From Thiogranum sp964433205 (GTDB taxonomy: Bacteria > Pseudomonadota > Gammaproteobacteria > DSM-19610), in contig CAYSRA010000002.1 in NCBI GenBank assembly GCA_964433205.1, positions 14,352-78,351 of the forward strand: 64,000 nucleotides of DNA. Reading direction: 5' to 3'. Below are positions 43,826-53,209 of the stretch, in pieces. The notes under the pieces are model-generated. The model did not search any database. It had not been told where the DNA came from and saw only the letters and a program-made list of their open reading frames with translations. Position 1 is the first letter of the stretch. Every line of letters begins with the position of its first letter. The position numbers and the translations under genes were made by a program.

Positions 43826-44416
43826 ATGTATCTGCTCATTCGGCTTCAGCAAATGCTCGACAAGACCCGCGCGTTCGACTTCCTCGGGCCGCTGGCCCTG
43901 CGCCTCTACCTGGTGCCGATCTTCTGGATGGCGGGCACCAAAAAACTGGCCGACATGGACAGCATCATCGCCTGGTTTGGCAACCCGGACTGGGGGCTGG
44001 GCCTGCCGTTTCCGGAGTTTCTGGCCTGGGCCGCCGCACTCACCGAGGCCGGCGGCGCCATCCTGCTGCTGATCGGGTTTGCCGTGCGCTGGATTTCCAT
44101 ACCGCTGATGATCACCATGCTGGTTGCCATATTCACCGTGCACCTGCCCAATGGCTGGCTTGCAATTGCCGAGGCAACTGGCCCGTTCGCGACGGAACGC
44201 ACCATCGCCGCCATCGAGCGACTGGAACGGGCCAAGGAGATTCTTCAGCAATACGGCGATTACGACTGGCTGACCGAGTATGGAAACTTTGTGGTGCTCA
44301 ACAACGGCATCGAATTCGCCGCAACCTACTTCATTATGCTGCTGGTGCTGTTCTTCATTGGAGCCGGCCGCTATGTCAGTATGGACTACTGGATCCGCAA
44401 AGCCTTCATGCGCTGA
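43826..44416 (+). CDS. DoxX family membrane protein of the Hvf operon
   Basis: The ATG at 43826 gives 196 residues with about four membrane helices. It contains the DoxX pattern ALRLYLVPIFWMAGTKKLAD, FLAWAAALTEAGGAILLLIG and GIEFAATYFIMLLVLFF, plus a larger loop between helices 3 and 4. DoxX proteins often accompany MNIO/DUF2063 pairs, as in the Haemophilus hvf operon; they may handle redox or membrane delivery, but the role is unknown. A 46-base gap follows the DUF2063 gene. Confidence 0.85.
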   Translation: MYLLIRLQQMLDKTRAFDFLGPLALRLYLVPIFWMAGTKKLADMDSIIAWFGNPDWGLGLPFPEFLAWAAALTEAGGAILLLIGFAVRWISIPLMITMLVAIFTVHLPNGWLAIAEATGPFATERTIAAIERLERAKEILQQYGDYDWLTEYGNFVVLNNGIEFAATYFIMLLVLFFIGAGRYVSMDYWIRKAFMR

Positions 44417-44457
44417 GGTATCATGACCTCTGTCACAAACAGCGAACAAGGGGACAC

Positions 44458-45477
44458 ATGATGCAACTGGGAATGATCGGTCTGGGGCGCATGGGCGCCA
44501 ACATGGTTCGGCGCCTGCTCAAGGGCGGGCATGCCTGCGTGGTGCACAACCGCAGCCGCGGCCCGGTTGAGAAGATGGTCAGCGAAGGAGCCATTGGTTC
44601 TGAAAACCTGGACGACTTCGTGTCGAAACTCGACACCCCCCGCGTCGTCTGGCTGATGGTGCCGGCTGCCGTGGTCGACCAGCACATCGATGAACTGTCG
44701 ACACGGCTGGACGCCGGCGACATCGTCATCGACGGTGGAAACTCCTATTACAAGGACGATATTGTCCGCGCACGCCGGCTTCAGGATAAGGGCATCCACT
44801 ACCTCGACGTCGGCACCAGTGGCGGTGTATGGGGACTGGAACGCGGCTACTGCCTGATGATCGGCGGCGACCAGGGCGCAGTCAAACACCTCGACCCGGT
44901 ATTCGCCACACTGGCACCCGGCATCGGCAACATCGAACGTACCAGCGGCCGCGAGGGCGACCCGTCCACCTCCGAGCAGGGCTATCTGCACTGCGGCCCT
45001 GCCGGCGCCGGTCATTTCGTCAAGATGGTCCATAACGGCATCGAGTACGGCCTGATGGCCGCCTATGCAGAAGGCTTCAACATCCTCAGGCACGCCGGCG
45101 TTGGCAAACAGAACCAGGATATCGACGCCGAGACGTCGCCGCTGCGCAATCCCGAGGAATACCAGTACGACATTGCCCTGCCGGAGGTCGCCGAATTGTG
45201 GCGACGTGGCAGCGTGGTGGCATCCTGGTTGCTCGACCTGACAGCGACCGCGCTGCACGACGATGCCGAACTCGCTGAATTCAGCGGTCGCGTGTCGGAC
45301 TCCGGCGAGGGACGCTGGACCAGCATTGCCGCGATCGAAGTTGGCGCACCGGCCCCCCTGCTGACCACCGCGCTATACAACCGCTTCAGTTCACGTGGTG
45401 AAGCTGACTTTGCCGACAAGATTCTCTCTGCCATGCGTTTTCAGTTTGGCGGGCACCACGAAAAAGGCGGTAGCTGA
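44458..45477 (+). CDS. gnd: Decarboxylating 6-phosphogluconate dehydrogenase, short YqeC/GntZ-like form
   Basis: This 339-residue protein has the Rossmann loop LGMIGLGRMGANMVRRL. It continues with NRS in place of the NADP-selective NRT type, IDGGNSYYKDD, GTSGGVWGLERGYCLMIGG, and the catalytic block GHFVKMVHNGIEYGLMAAYAEG (Lys and Asn). Length and loop match the short, often NAD-dependent group rather than the 470-residue enzyme. It oxidises 6-phosphogluconate to ribulose 5-phosphate and CO2. It starts 41 bases after the DoxX gene; cotranscription is possible but no functional link is seen. Confidence 0.9.
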   Translation: MMQLGMIGLGRMGANMVRRLLKGGHACVVHNRSRGPVEKMVSEGAIGSENLDDFVSKLDTPRVVWLMVPAAVVDQHIDELSTRLDAGDIVIDGGNSYYKDDIVRARRLQDKGIHYLDVGTSGGVWGLERGYCLMIGGDQGAVKHLDPVFATLAPGIGNIERTSGREGDPSTSEQGYLHCGPAGAGHFVKMVHNGIEYGLMAAYAEGFNILRHAGVGKQNQDIDAETSPLRNPEEYQYDIALPEVAELWRRGSVVASWLLDLTATALHDDAELAEFSGRVSDSGEGRWTSIAAIEVGAPAPLLTTALYNRFSSRGEADFADKILSAMRFQFGGHHEKGGS

Positions 45478-45590
45478 CAGAGTCCATACGTTTTTGTCGG
45501 CAACGGCGCCAACCCTCGCCCGCACCGAAGAAATCCCGCTATACTCTGCTGCATGATTATCGAGGATATTGCACGGGAGCCGGCGGCGCT

Positions 45591-46475
45591 ATGACCGGCC
45601 TTGCCAGGACACCGCTCCCCTTCATCCTTATGGCCCTGCTGTTCGCCCTGCTGGGCAATAATCCGGCCAGCGGCGCCCCGAATACCGCTGAACCGGTTCG
45701 CTTTGGCATCCTGTCGATTGCACCACCATCGCGCATCTATGCACGCTGGCAACCGTTTGCTGACTACATAGGCAAAAAACTCGGTCGCCCCGTTAACATC
45801 GTCGTCCCGCGCGGCTTTGGCCGCATGAAGGAAGCCGTGGCAAACCGCGAGGTGGATTTCTTCTATATCAATTCCCACGTCTTCTATCGCCTGAAACAGG
45901 CGGGCCAGGCTATCGGCGTGGCGCAGATGCAGAACACCGACGGCCTGACCACCAGCCGTAGCGAAATTTTCGTACGCAGCGACAGTGGAATCTCCGCGAT
46001 CGACGACCTCGGGGGAAAGACCATTGCGTTCATCAGCCCGATGGGTGCCGGCGGCTACCTGGCACCACTCGCCTACCTGCGCTCACACGATATCGCCGTC
46101 GGGACAGGTGTGCACGAAGTGTTCACCAAAAACCTGTCGACGTCGATACACAAAGTACTGCTGAAAGACCTCGACGCCGCCAGCATGTGCGGGGTCAACT
46201 TCCGCCTGATGAGTAAAAAAATCGAGACCGGCGAACTGAAAATTATCGCCGTCAGCGACCCCTACCCGGAAAACCTTATCGCTGCCAGGACGGACCTGCC
46301 TCCCCGACTGGTGAAGGGCTTTCGCGATGCCGCCATCGGCATGCAGGATGACCCCGCGGGTTCCCGGGTACTGACCGAAATGGCATCCATGAAAGTAAAA
46401 CGCTTTGTTCCCTACGACCCGGCGCTGGAAGACATAACCCGGGATCTCATCGAACAGGCCGGACTGCCGCACTGA
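45591..46475 (+). CDS. PhnD-like periplasmic substrate-binding protein
   Basis: This 294-residue protein has a signal peptide (FILMALLFALLGNNPASG-A). It then shows the PhnD/PtxB-type pattern: VRFGILSIAPPSRIYARWQP, ADYIGKKLGRPVNIVV, VDFFYINSHVFYRL, and DLGGKTIAFISPMGAGGYLAP. These proteins bind phosphite, phosphonates or related anions, or serve as sensory domains. No transport genes are adjacent. A histidine kinase starts two bases after its stop, so it is probably a sensor partner. A TATACT hexamer at 45540-45545 may be a -10. Confidence 0.82.
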   Translation: MTGLARTPLPFILMALLFALLGNNPASGAPNTAEPVRFGILSIAPPSRIYARWQPFADYIGKKLGRPVNIVVPRGFGRMKEAVANREVDFFYINSHVFYRLKQAGQAIGVAQMQNTDGLTTSRSEIFVRSDSGISAIDDLGGKTIAFISPMGAGGYLAPLAYLRSHDIAVGTGVHEVFTKNLSTSIHKVLLKDLDAASMCGVNFRLMSKKIETGELKIIAVSDPYPENLIAARTDLPPRLVKGFRDAAIGMQDDPAGSRVLTEMASMKVKRFVPYDPALEDITRDLIEQAGLPH

Positions 46476-46477
46476 TT

Positions 46478-47962
46478 ATGCGCTGGGGGCTCTATCCGCG
46501 ACTGGCCGTCAGCCTCGGGGTATTGCTCGGCATCGCCATGCTGTCGCTTGGCTACATGTTAGTGTCCGACGCCGGCAAGCGCCTCGAAACCGAACGACTT
46601 ACGGTTGCCCGCACACTCGCCCACACACTGGCGGACGGCACCGTCGATGCGCTTAGCGCAGAAGACTACGAACTCATGGAGCGCTGGGTGTCATCGATAC
46701 TGCCAGGTGAAAACTATGCGTATGCCTTCCTGTCCCGGCCGGATGGCCTCATTCTGACACATACCCGGGTCGACATGGTCGGGCGTCGCACAAATATCGA
46801 CGCAGCACCCGGCCCCGCGCCTTATACCGTCATGACCCGTTACGACCACAGACCGGTGCAGGAAGTGGTATACCCGGTAACCGTCGGTGACAAACACCTC
46901 GCGGATGCGCATGTCGCCTACTATCTGGACCAGAACAGACTCCTGAGCAGCGACATGGCGATAAGGATACTGGGGCTTCTGGCGCTGTTCCTGCTGCTAC
47001 TGCTTGGCGCCACACTACTGATCATCCGCCGCCATACCCGCCCGCTGAAGCGACTCGCTGACTCCATCACGAGGGTGTCTCTGGGGGCTGCACGCGTCGA
47101 GTCACTGGACGACACACTACTGAAAAGAACGGACGAAGTCGGCACCCTGGCCCGCGAATACAGCAACATGCTGGAGCGCCTGAACAGCGCATACAACGAA
47201 CTGCGCAGCGAGGAACAACGTCTGCGCGACAGGGTCGAGGAACGTACCAGCGAACTGCGCCAGTCCAATCTAGAACTGGAGTCCTTCAGCTACTCGGTAT
47301 CCCACGACCTGCGCGCGCCGCTGCGCGCCATAAACGGATACAGTGAGCTGCTGCTGGAAGACTACCCGCAGTCCCTCGACACCGAAGGCAGGCGTGCACT
47401 GCGACGCATCTGCGACAACACCCGCCACATGGAGCAGCTGATCTCGGACCTGCTGGCGCTGTCCCAGGTCAGCCGTCGGGAAATGGTCCGTCTACCCGTC
47501 GACCTTTCAGCTATAGTGCGGGAACTCTGCGGCACGCTGCAGAAACAACAGCCGGACCGCAACGTCGAGGTGCAGGTCAACATAACCATGCTTGTCGAGG
47601 GTGACCCAGGGCTGCTTCGTATTGCCATGCAGAACCTGATCGATAACGCCTGGAAATATACCGCCAGGGCAGACACGCCACGCATCGAGTTTGGCTCACT
47701 GACAGAAGAACCCGGCTGTTTTTATCTCAGGGATAACGGCGCAGGATTCGACATGCGTTACGCAGACAAACTGTTCGGCGTATTTCAGCGCCTGCACCGC
47801 GCAGAGGAATTCGAAGGCACCGGCATCGGCCTTGCAACCGTGAAACGCATCATACGCCGCCATGGCGGAACGATTCGTGCCGAATCCGCCCCCGGCGAGG
47901 GCGCCACCTTCTATTTCACCCTGACACTGGCCAGGGGCCAGGCACCACCAGCGCCTGACTAG
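46478..47962 (+). CDS. Membrane sensor histidine kinase with HAMP domain
   Basis: This 494-residue kinase has a first helix at about 8-28, a periplasmic region of about 130 residues, a second helix (LGLLALFLLLLLGATLLIIR) near 165-184, and a HAMP linker. A coiled coil precedes HisKA SVSHDLRAPLR (phosphoacceptor His276), followed by HATPase_c with NLIDNAWKYT, DNGAGFD and EGTGIGLATVKRI. Its kinase core is closely similar to that of the kinase at 4666-6495, suggesting a common origin. No response regulator lies nearby. The 3' end overlaps the convergent barrel gene by four bases. Confidence 0.9.
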   Translation: MRWGLYPRLAVSLGVLLGIAMLSLGYMLVSDAGKRLETERLTVARTLAHTLADGTVDALSAEDYELMERWVSSILPGENYAYAFLSRPDGLILTHTRVDMVGRRTNIDAAPGPAPYTVMTRYDHRPVQEVVYPVTVGDKHLADAHVAYYLDQNRLLSSDMAIRILGLLALFLLLLLGATLLIIRRHTRPLKRLADSITRVSLGAARVESLDDTLLKRTDEVGTLAREYSNMLERLNSAYNELRSEEQRLRDRVEERTSELRQSNLELESFSYSVSHDLRAPLRAINGYSELLLEDYPQSLDTEGRRALRRICDNTRHMEQLISDLLALSQVSRREMVRLPVDLSAIVRELCGTLQKQQPDRNVEVQVNITMLVEGDPGLLRIAMQNLIDNAWKYTARADTPRIEFGSLTEEPGCFYLRDNGAGFDMRYADKLFGVFQRLHRAEEFEGTGIGLATVKRIIRRHGGTIRAESAPGEGATFYFTLTLARGQAPPAPD

Positions 47963-49149
47963 AAGTACCGCGACAGGCGCAGCGTGATGTGGCTGTCCTG
48001 TTTAAACGCTGACAATACCGGGCTCTTGCGGGTATTCAGAAACCAGCGGCTTTCCAGTTCCAGTTTCCAGCGGTCACCCAGGCGGCGTTCGGCTTCCACC
48101 GACAACTGGTAGGCGCGGTCGTTGCGATCGACCACAACACCGGCCAGTATCTCACTGCTCTGCGTATCATTGAGTACCAGACGGGCGCCAGCAAAGATAT
48201 CGTCGTCCAGCACGACCGGTGGCGCCGCCGTGAAGTCCTCGCTACGACCGTCGCGCGAATACTCCAGCAACAGGCCGAGATCGGCATCGCTGTTCACGAC
48301 CTGGTACAGGGTGTACTCGAAACCACCGACACCCGCCAGGAAATTCTCGCCGTTTTGCGCGCGCCACAAACCCTCGAACTTCCACAGCCAGCCCTCGCGG
48401 GTGTACTGTATGTCCACACTGGCCTGGTCGATCACGTCATAGACGGCGATAAAACGGGAGAACGTCGCATCCGGCACGAAGCGGGGTTCACGACCGGTGC
48501 CATGAAACAACGCTACACCGAAGTCCCAGTCCCCCAGGTAGTGCGAGTAACGCAGGGCAAGATCAACGTGCCGTTGCTCGCGACTGTTACTGTACTGCGC
48601 TTCACCATCGATAATCAGCGGGAAACGCAAGCGGCCGTTCTTGCCGGAAAAGGTGCGCTCCCTGAACCCCGGCAATATAAACAGGCTCAACTCACCCCAG
48701 TCACGCTGGAACGCCAGCTGCAACATGGGCTGTCCCAGCTTGTCCTCCCCATCGATGTTCTCGATCAGGTCGGTCTGGTTAATGATGTCGACCAGGTGAT
48801 TCGATTCGGCGACGCCCCAGAACACGCGATTCACGCCGGCGAGGAATTCCCAGTCGTCACCAATATACCGCCACCAGGCCTCGCGCAGGTCCACGTGCGT
48901 ACGCCGTTGGTCCTGGCTGTCGAGATGCGCAAACGGGATGAGGCTGTACTGGTTGCGCCGGTCATCGCTCTCGAAGCGGAATTCCGGCTGGGCGATGAAA
49001 GCCGCCTGCACTCCGTTGAACTGATCGGGATAGGCGGCGTCCGACACAAACAGCATCGACTCGGCAGCGAGGTAGCCCAGAACCTGCGTTTCCCCGGCCT
49101 GCACCGGCGTTGCCAGGCACAGTAACAACAGCATCCATCTGTAGTACAT
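47959..49149 (-). CDS. Outer membrane beta-barrel protein (porin-like, family unknown)
   Basis: The ATG at 49149 (AGGAGG upstream) gives 396 residues with a signal peptide (MLLLLCLATPVQAG). The rest alternates amphipathic strands rich in aromatic and charged residues, such as ELSLFILPGFRERTF, VDLALRYSHYLGDWDFGVAL and WKLELESRWFLNTR. It ends in R-Y-F, the terminal aromatic signal for Bam insertion. Segments rich in Asp and Asn look like external loops. No named family is recognised. It follows an MFS gene by 11 bases, so the pair may move one substrate across both membranes. An upstream frame adding 252 residues is the shadow of the MFS gene. Confidence 0.75.
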   Translation of the reverse strand: MYYRWMLLLLCLATPVQAGETQVLGYLAAESMLFVSDAAYPDQFNGVQAAFIAQPEFRFESDDRRNQYSLIPFAHLDSQDQRRTHVDLREAWWRYIGDDWEFLAGVNRVFWGVAESNHLVDIINQTDLIENIDGEDKLGQPMLQLAFQRDWGELSLFILPGFRERTFSGKNGRLRFPLIIDGEAQYSNSREQRHVDLALRYSHYLGDWDFGVALFHGTGREPRFVPDATFSRFIAVYDVIDQASVDIQYTREGWLWKFEGLWRAQNGENFLAGVGGFEYTLYQVVNSDADLGLLLEYSRDGRSEDFTAAPPVVLDDDIFAGARLVLNDTQSSEILAGVVVDRNDRAYQLSVEAERRLGDRWKLELESRWFLNTRKSPVLSAFKQDSHITLRLSRYF

Positions 49150-49160
49150 CTTTCCTCCTG

Positions 49161-50294
49161 TTATGCTTCCACCTCGCGCAGACCGCGCCACGCTACGACC
49201 CCGGCCAGCAACGCGGCGATCGACGCACCCGCATACATCCACTGCGCCCCGACACCTTCCCACAGATAGCCCGCGAGCAGGCTCCCGATGGCACCACCGG
49301 CACCGAAACTGAGACTGCTGTACAACGCCTGCCCGCGTCCCTGGTGGCGGCCGACGAACAGCCGGTGCACCAGATAGATCGCCACCGCATGATACACGCC
49401 GAAACTCGCGGCATGCAGCGTCTGCACGAAAATCATCATCGCCGCCTGCTCGACGAACAGCGCCAGCAGCAACCAGCGCAGCGCCGTCAGTGCCGTGGCC
49501 ACCAGTAACAGCCGGCGTGCGCCGAACCGTGGCAGCCAGCGGTGCATGCGCAGGAACACACCGATTTCCGCCACCACGCCCAGCGCCCACAACTGGCCGA
49601 TCGCGGACTCGCTGTAGCCATGGTCGGCCAGGTACAGGCTGTAAAAGGTGTAGTAAGGGCCGTGGCTGGCCTGGATCAGGAAACACACCAGCAGCAGCGA
49701 CACCACAGCCGGGCGCCGCAACACGTTCAGGATAGGCTCGTGACCCGGCGCCTGGTGCCCGGCGGCCTGTTCCGGTACGGCCAGGCTGCTGAACCAGATG
49801 AAGGCGAACAACACCGTCAGAATCAAAGGCAGCAGCCCGGTGCCGGCGTAATCGAACAACATGCCCAACCCGGCCACGGCAACAATGAAACCGATCGACC
49901 CCCACAAACGGATGCTGCTGTAACGGTGGGTCTCGCTACCCAAATGGTTGAGCGTAACGGCCTCGAACTGCGGCAGTGCCGCGTTCCAGAAGAAACTGAA
50001 CGCGGTCATCACCAGCGCCAGCCACCAGTAGCCCCGGCCGATGAACACGCCGGTAAACGCCAGCGCCGCCAACAGACTGGCGATGCGGATGATCAGCATG
50101 CGCCGGCCGGTATGGTCGGCGATCCATCCCCAGATATTGGGGGCAATGATCTTGGTCGCCATGATGATGGCAATCAGCTCGCCGATCTCGACAGCACTGA
50201 AACCCTGTGATTTAAGGTACAGCCCCCAGTAAGGGATCAGCGCGCCGAGCGAGGCGAAATAGAAAAAATAGAAACCGGAGAGTCGCCAGTACAT
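49161..50294 (-). CDS. MFS transporter, HcaT-like (MFS_1_like)
   Basis: This 377-residue protein has twelve membrane helices. Blocks FYFFYFASLGALIPYWGLYL, WGWIADHTGRRMLI (loop 2-3), and FGVYHAVAIYLVHRLFVGRH match the MFS_1_like/HcaT subfamily, whose known member HcaT is linked to phenylpropionate uptake. The substrate here is unknown. It is followed in the same operon by an outer-membrane barrel gene. An N-terminal signal is not needed, as the first helix starts at once. Confidence 0.85.
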   Translation of the reverse strand: MYWRLSGFYFFYFASLGALIPYWGLYLKSQGFSAVEIGELIAIIMATKIIAPNIWGWIADHTGRRMLIIRIASLLAALAFTGVFIGRGYWWLALVMTAFSFFWNAALPQFEAVTLNHLGSETHRYSSIRLWGSIGFIVAVAGLGMLFDYAGTGLLPLILTVLFAFIWFSSLAVPEQAAGHQAPGHEPILNVLRRPAVVSLLLVCFLIQASHGPYYTFYSLYLADHGYSESAIGQLWALGVVAEIGVFLRMHRWLPRFGARRLLLVATALTALRWLLLALFVEQAAMMIFVQTLHAASFGVYHAVAIYLVHRLFVGRHQGRGQALYSSLSFGAGGAIGSLLAGYLWEGVGAQWMYAGASIAALLAGVVAWRGLREVEA

Positions 50295-50327
50295 GGCGTC
50301 AGTCGATCCGCACCGTGACCACCGCCA

Positions 50328-51425
50328 CTAGGGTGCGGCGGGGATAACGGGGGTCGCGGATTTTACCTCCGCGTTCTGGGCGCGATGGCGCAGCAGATGA
50401 TCCATCAACACGATCGCCAGCATCGCTTCGGCGATCGGGGTGGCACGAATACCAACGCACGGATCGTGCCGCCCGGTGGTGATGACCTCGACCGGATTGC
50501 CGTTGATATCCACCGAACGCCCGGGCAGCCGCAGGCTGGAAGTCGGCTTCAGCGCAATGCTGACAAGTATGTCCTGTCCCGAGGAAATGCCGCCGAGGAT
50601 CCCACCGGCATTGTTGCTGAGGAACCCCTCCGGGGTCATCTCGTCGCGATGTTCAGTGCCCTTCTGGATAACGCTCTCGAAGCCGGCGCCGATCTCCACA
50701 CCCTTGACCGCATTGATACTGACCATGGCGTGGGCGATATCGGCATCCAGCCGGTCGAACACCGGTTCACCGAGTCCCGGGATCATGCCGCTGGCGACAA
50801 CGTTGATGCGTGCGCCGACCGAATCACCGGCCTTGCGCAGCGCGTCCATGTAGGCCTCCAGTTCCGGCACCCGATCCGGATCAGGGCTGAAGAACGGATT
50901 CTCATACACTGCATCCTGGTTCTTGTGCTCCAGCACAATCGGACCAAGCTGGGCGAGATAACCGCGGATCTCGATGCCACAGCATTCCCTGAGGTATTTC
51001 TTTGCAATACCGCCGGCAGCGACGCGCATGGCGGTTTCGCGCGCCGACGAACGGCCGCCGCCGCGGTAATCCCGAATCCCGTATTTCTGCTGATAGGTAT
51101 AGTCGGCATGGCCGGGACGGAAACGGTCCATGATCTTCGAGTAGTCCTTGGAGCGCTGGTCGGTATTGTGGATGATCAGCCCGATCGGCGTGCCGGTGGT
51201 CCGGCCCTCGAAAACGCCGGACAGAATCTGCACCTCGTCAGCTTCACGCCGCTGGGTGGTATGGCGCGAGGTACCGGGCCTGCGACGATCCAGGTCGGCC
51301 TGAAGATCCGCCTCCGATAACGCCATGCCGGGTGGACACCCGTCCACGATACAGCCGATAGCCGGCCCGTGACTTTCGCCAAAGCTGGTGACAGTAAAGA
51401 GTTTTCCGATGCTGTTTCCCGACAT
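50328..51425 (-). CDS. aroC: Chorismate synthase
   Basis: This 365-residue enzyme has the family signatures GESHGPAIGCIVDGCPPGM near the start, RFRPGHADYTYQQKYG and RGGGRSSARETAMRVAAGGI in the middle, and GISSGQDILVSIALKPTSS. It converts 5-enolpyruvylshikimate 3-phosphate to chorismate using reduced FMN, the last shared step of aromatic synthesis. Length is normal. It precedes the MFS gene by 33 bases in the same direction. Confidence 0.97.
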   Translation of the reverse strand: MSGNSIGKLFTVTSFGESHGPAIGCIVDGCPPGMALSEADLQADLDRRRPGTSRHTTQRREADEVQILSGVFEGRTTGTPIGLIIHNTDQRSKDYSKIMDRFRPGHADYTYQQKYGIRDYRGGGRSSARETAMRVAAGGIAKKYLRECCGIEIRGYLAQLGPIVLEHKNQDAVYENPFFSPDPDRVPELEAYMDALRKAGDSVGARINVVASGMIPGLGEPVFDRLDADIAHAMVSINAVKGVEIGAGFESVIQKGTEHRDEMTPEGFLSNNAGGILGGISSGQDILVSIALKPTSSLRLPGRSVDINGNPVEVITTGRHDPCVGIRATPIAEAMLAIVLMDHLLRHRAQNAEVKSATPVIPAAP

Positions 51426-51576
51426 GGGCCGTATTGTACAGAAGTTTGGGTGGCTGGGAATTGTACGGTAAAAATGTGACGCAGGTCCCGGAAACGGCGC
51501 GGTTAAAGGCCCGCCGCATTGCGCCGTTATTCTTGCCGTAACGTTCTACTATCCTGAACAGACAAAGGGGGACGCT

Positions 51577-51765
51577 GTGAGCCATCCGGCCAACACCATT
51601 GGTACCTATCTCGGAAAACCGATACTTGAATCGATTGAAGTGCAGGACGAACCCTATGTGTTCGACCGCATCGCCCAGTACGAAGACGACGAATTCCCGC
51701 TCGACCGCCTGAGCGAAAACGAAGTTCTGGTGGAACCCGGCCTGATCTACCGGCACAAGGATTGA
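51577..51765 (+). CDS. Small hypothetical protein
   Basis: A GTG start with GGGGGA upstream gives 62 residues, reading SHPANTIGTYLGKPILESI and ending EVLVEPGLIYRHKD. It is acidic (many Glu and Asp) with no Cys, signal or helix. The even coding texture and good ribosome-binding site support a real gene, placed between aroC and the convergent hemN. The family is not recognised. Confidence 0.5.
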   Translation: MSHPANTIGTYLGKPILESIEVQDEPYVFDRIAQYEDDEFPLDRLSENEVLVEPGLIYRHKD

Positions 51766-51805
51766 CGCGCTGTTATGCAGCGGTTTGGCTGCAGGCAGGG
51801 ATCGT

Positions 51806-53188
51806 CTAGATCAGCTTCGAAAAGCGCCCTTCCTTTTGCGCGCGGTAGCGATCGAACACCTTGCAGATGTTACGGATCAACAGGCGCCCGCGCTGGTTGA
51901 CACTGATCTGCCGATCAGCGATCTCCAGCAGACCATCGGCCTGCATCTCTTCCAGCTGTCCCAGTTCGGGCGCGAAGTAGTCATCGAAATCAATCCCGAA
52001 CTCGCTTTCCACCCGGCGCATGTCCAGGCTGTTGTGACAGATCAACTGCTGGATCACTTCGGCCCGTAAACGGTCGTCGTCGTTGATCGCCACGCCACGC
52101 GCCACCGGCAGGCGCGCCGAATCCAGATCGCGGTAGTATTCCTGGACGTCCGTATGGTTCTGGGTATAGCCACCCGGCATCGAACTGATCGCACTGACAC
52201 CCATGGCGACGAGGTCCGAATCCGCGTGCGTTGAATAACCCTGAAAGTTGCGGTGCAGGCTGCCGGTGCGTTGTGCCTCCGCCAGTTCGTCGTCGCGCAA
52301 CGCGAAGTGATCCATGCCAATGTACTGGTAACCGGCCGAGGTCAGCCGGTCGATGGTGAGCGCCAGGATAGCGAGCTTCTCGTCGGCATCCGGCAAGTCC
52401 TCGACATTGATACGGCGCTGGGGCTTGAAGCGTTCCGGCAGGTGCGCATAGTTGAAAACCGACAGGCGCTCCGGACGCGCGTCGATGACCGCGTCCAGGG
52501 TGGCGGAAAAACTGTCCACCGTCTGCAACGGCAAGCCGTACATCAGATCCATGTTGGTCGAGCGGAAGCCGAGCCGGCGCGCCTCGTCCAGTACCGCCAG
52601 TGTCTCTTCCAGCGGTTGCACCCGGTGGACGGCCTTCTGCACGGCGGGATTGATGTCCTGCACACCGAGACTGAGCCGGTTGAAACCCAGTTCGCGCAGG
52701 GTAGCCAGCGTATTCTCGCGCAACTCGCGCGGGTCAATTTCTATGGAGTACTCGCCGCTGTCGTCACCACCGAGGTTGAAGTTGTCACGCAGTACACCCA
52801 TCAGCTCGCGCAGTTCCGGTTCACTGAGGAAGGTCGGCGTACCTCCACCAAAATGCAACTGCTCGACGCGGCGTTCCGGGTCGACCAGCGAGGCCTGCAG
52901 GCGGATTTCCTTGTACAGGTAGTCGAGATAGTCGCGGGCACGACTGCGATCAGCCGTCACTATCTTGTTACAGGCACAGTAGTAACAGACATGGGCGCAG
53001 AACGGGATGTGCACATACAGCGACAACGGTCGGCCGCTGTCATTGCTGGCGCGCACCCAGCGCTCGTGCTCCGCCGCGCCGACATCGGGGCCGAACTCCA
53101 TGGCGGTGGGGTACGAGGTGTAGCGCGGCCCGCTGCCCGCGTAGCGCCGGATCAGGCCGGCGTCGAAATCGACCGTCTGCTGCATCTG
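51806..53188 (-). CDS. hemN: Oxygen-independent coproporphyrinogen III oxidase
   Basis: The ATG at 53188 has GGAG seven bases upstream and gives 460 residues; a GTG at 53197 would lie on that site. The radical SAM motif is CAHVCYYCAC, in the context YVHIPFCAH. Further blocks are FGGGTPTFL, FNRLSLGVQDINPAVQ and the MDLMYGLPLQT segment. HemN decarboxylates coproporphyrinogen III anaerobically in haem synthesis. It carries an FNR box upstream, as in Pseudomonas and E. coli relatives. The genome must also need haem for the cytochromes of the Nap-like operon. Confidence 0.97.
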   Translation of the reverse strand, partial: QMQQTVDFDAGLIRRYAGSGPRYTSYPTAMEFGPDVGAAEHERWVRASNDSGRPLSLYVHIPFCAHVCYYCACNKIVTADRSRARDYLDYLYKEIRLQASLVDPERRVEQLHFGGGTPTFLSEPELRELMGVLRDNFNLGGDDSGEYSIEIDPRELRENTLATLRELGFNRLSLGVQDINPAVQKAVHRVQPLEETLAVLDEARRLGFRSTNMDLMYGLPLQTVDSFSATLDAVIDARPERLSVFNYAHLPERFKPQRRINVEDLPDADEKLAILALTIDRLTSAGYQYIGMDHFALRDDELAEAQRTGSLHRNFQGYSTHADSDLVAMGVSAISSMPGGYTQNHTDVQEYYRDLDSARLPVARGVAINDDDRLRAEVIQQLICHNSLDMRRVESEFGIDFDDYFAPELGQLEEMQADGLLEIADRQISVNQRGRLLIRNICKVFDRYRAQKEGRFSKLI

Positions 53189-53209
53189 TTTCTCCACAAA
53201 TTCGTAACC

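Noticed and set aside
49150..49905. N-terminal extension of the barrel gene by 252 codons
   Set aside because: It lies inside the MFS gene in another frame, and the signal peptide plus AGGAGG mark the start at 49149.
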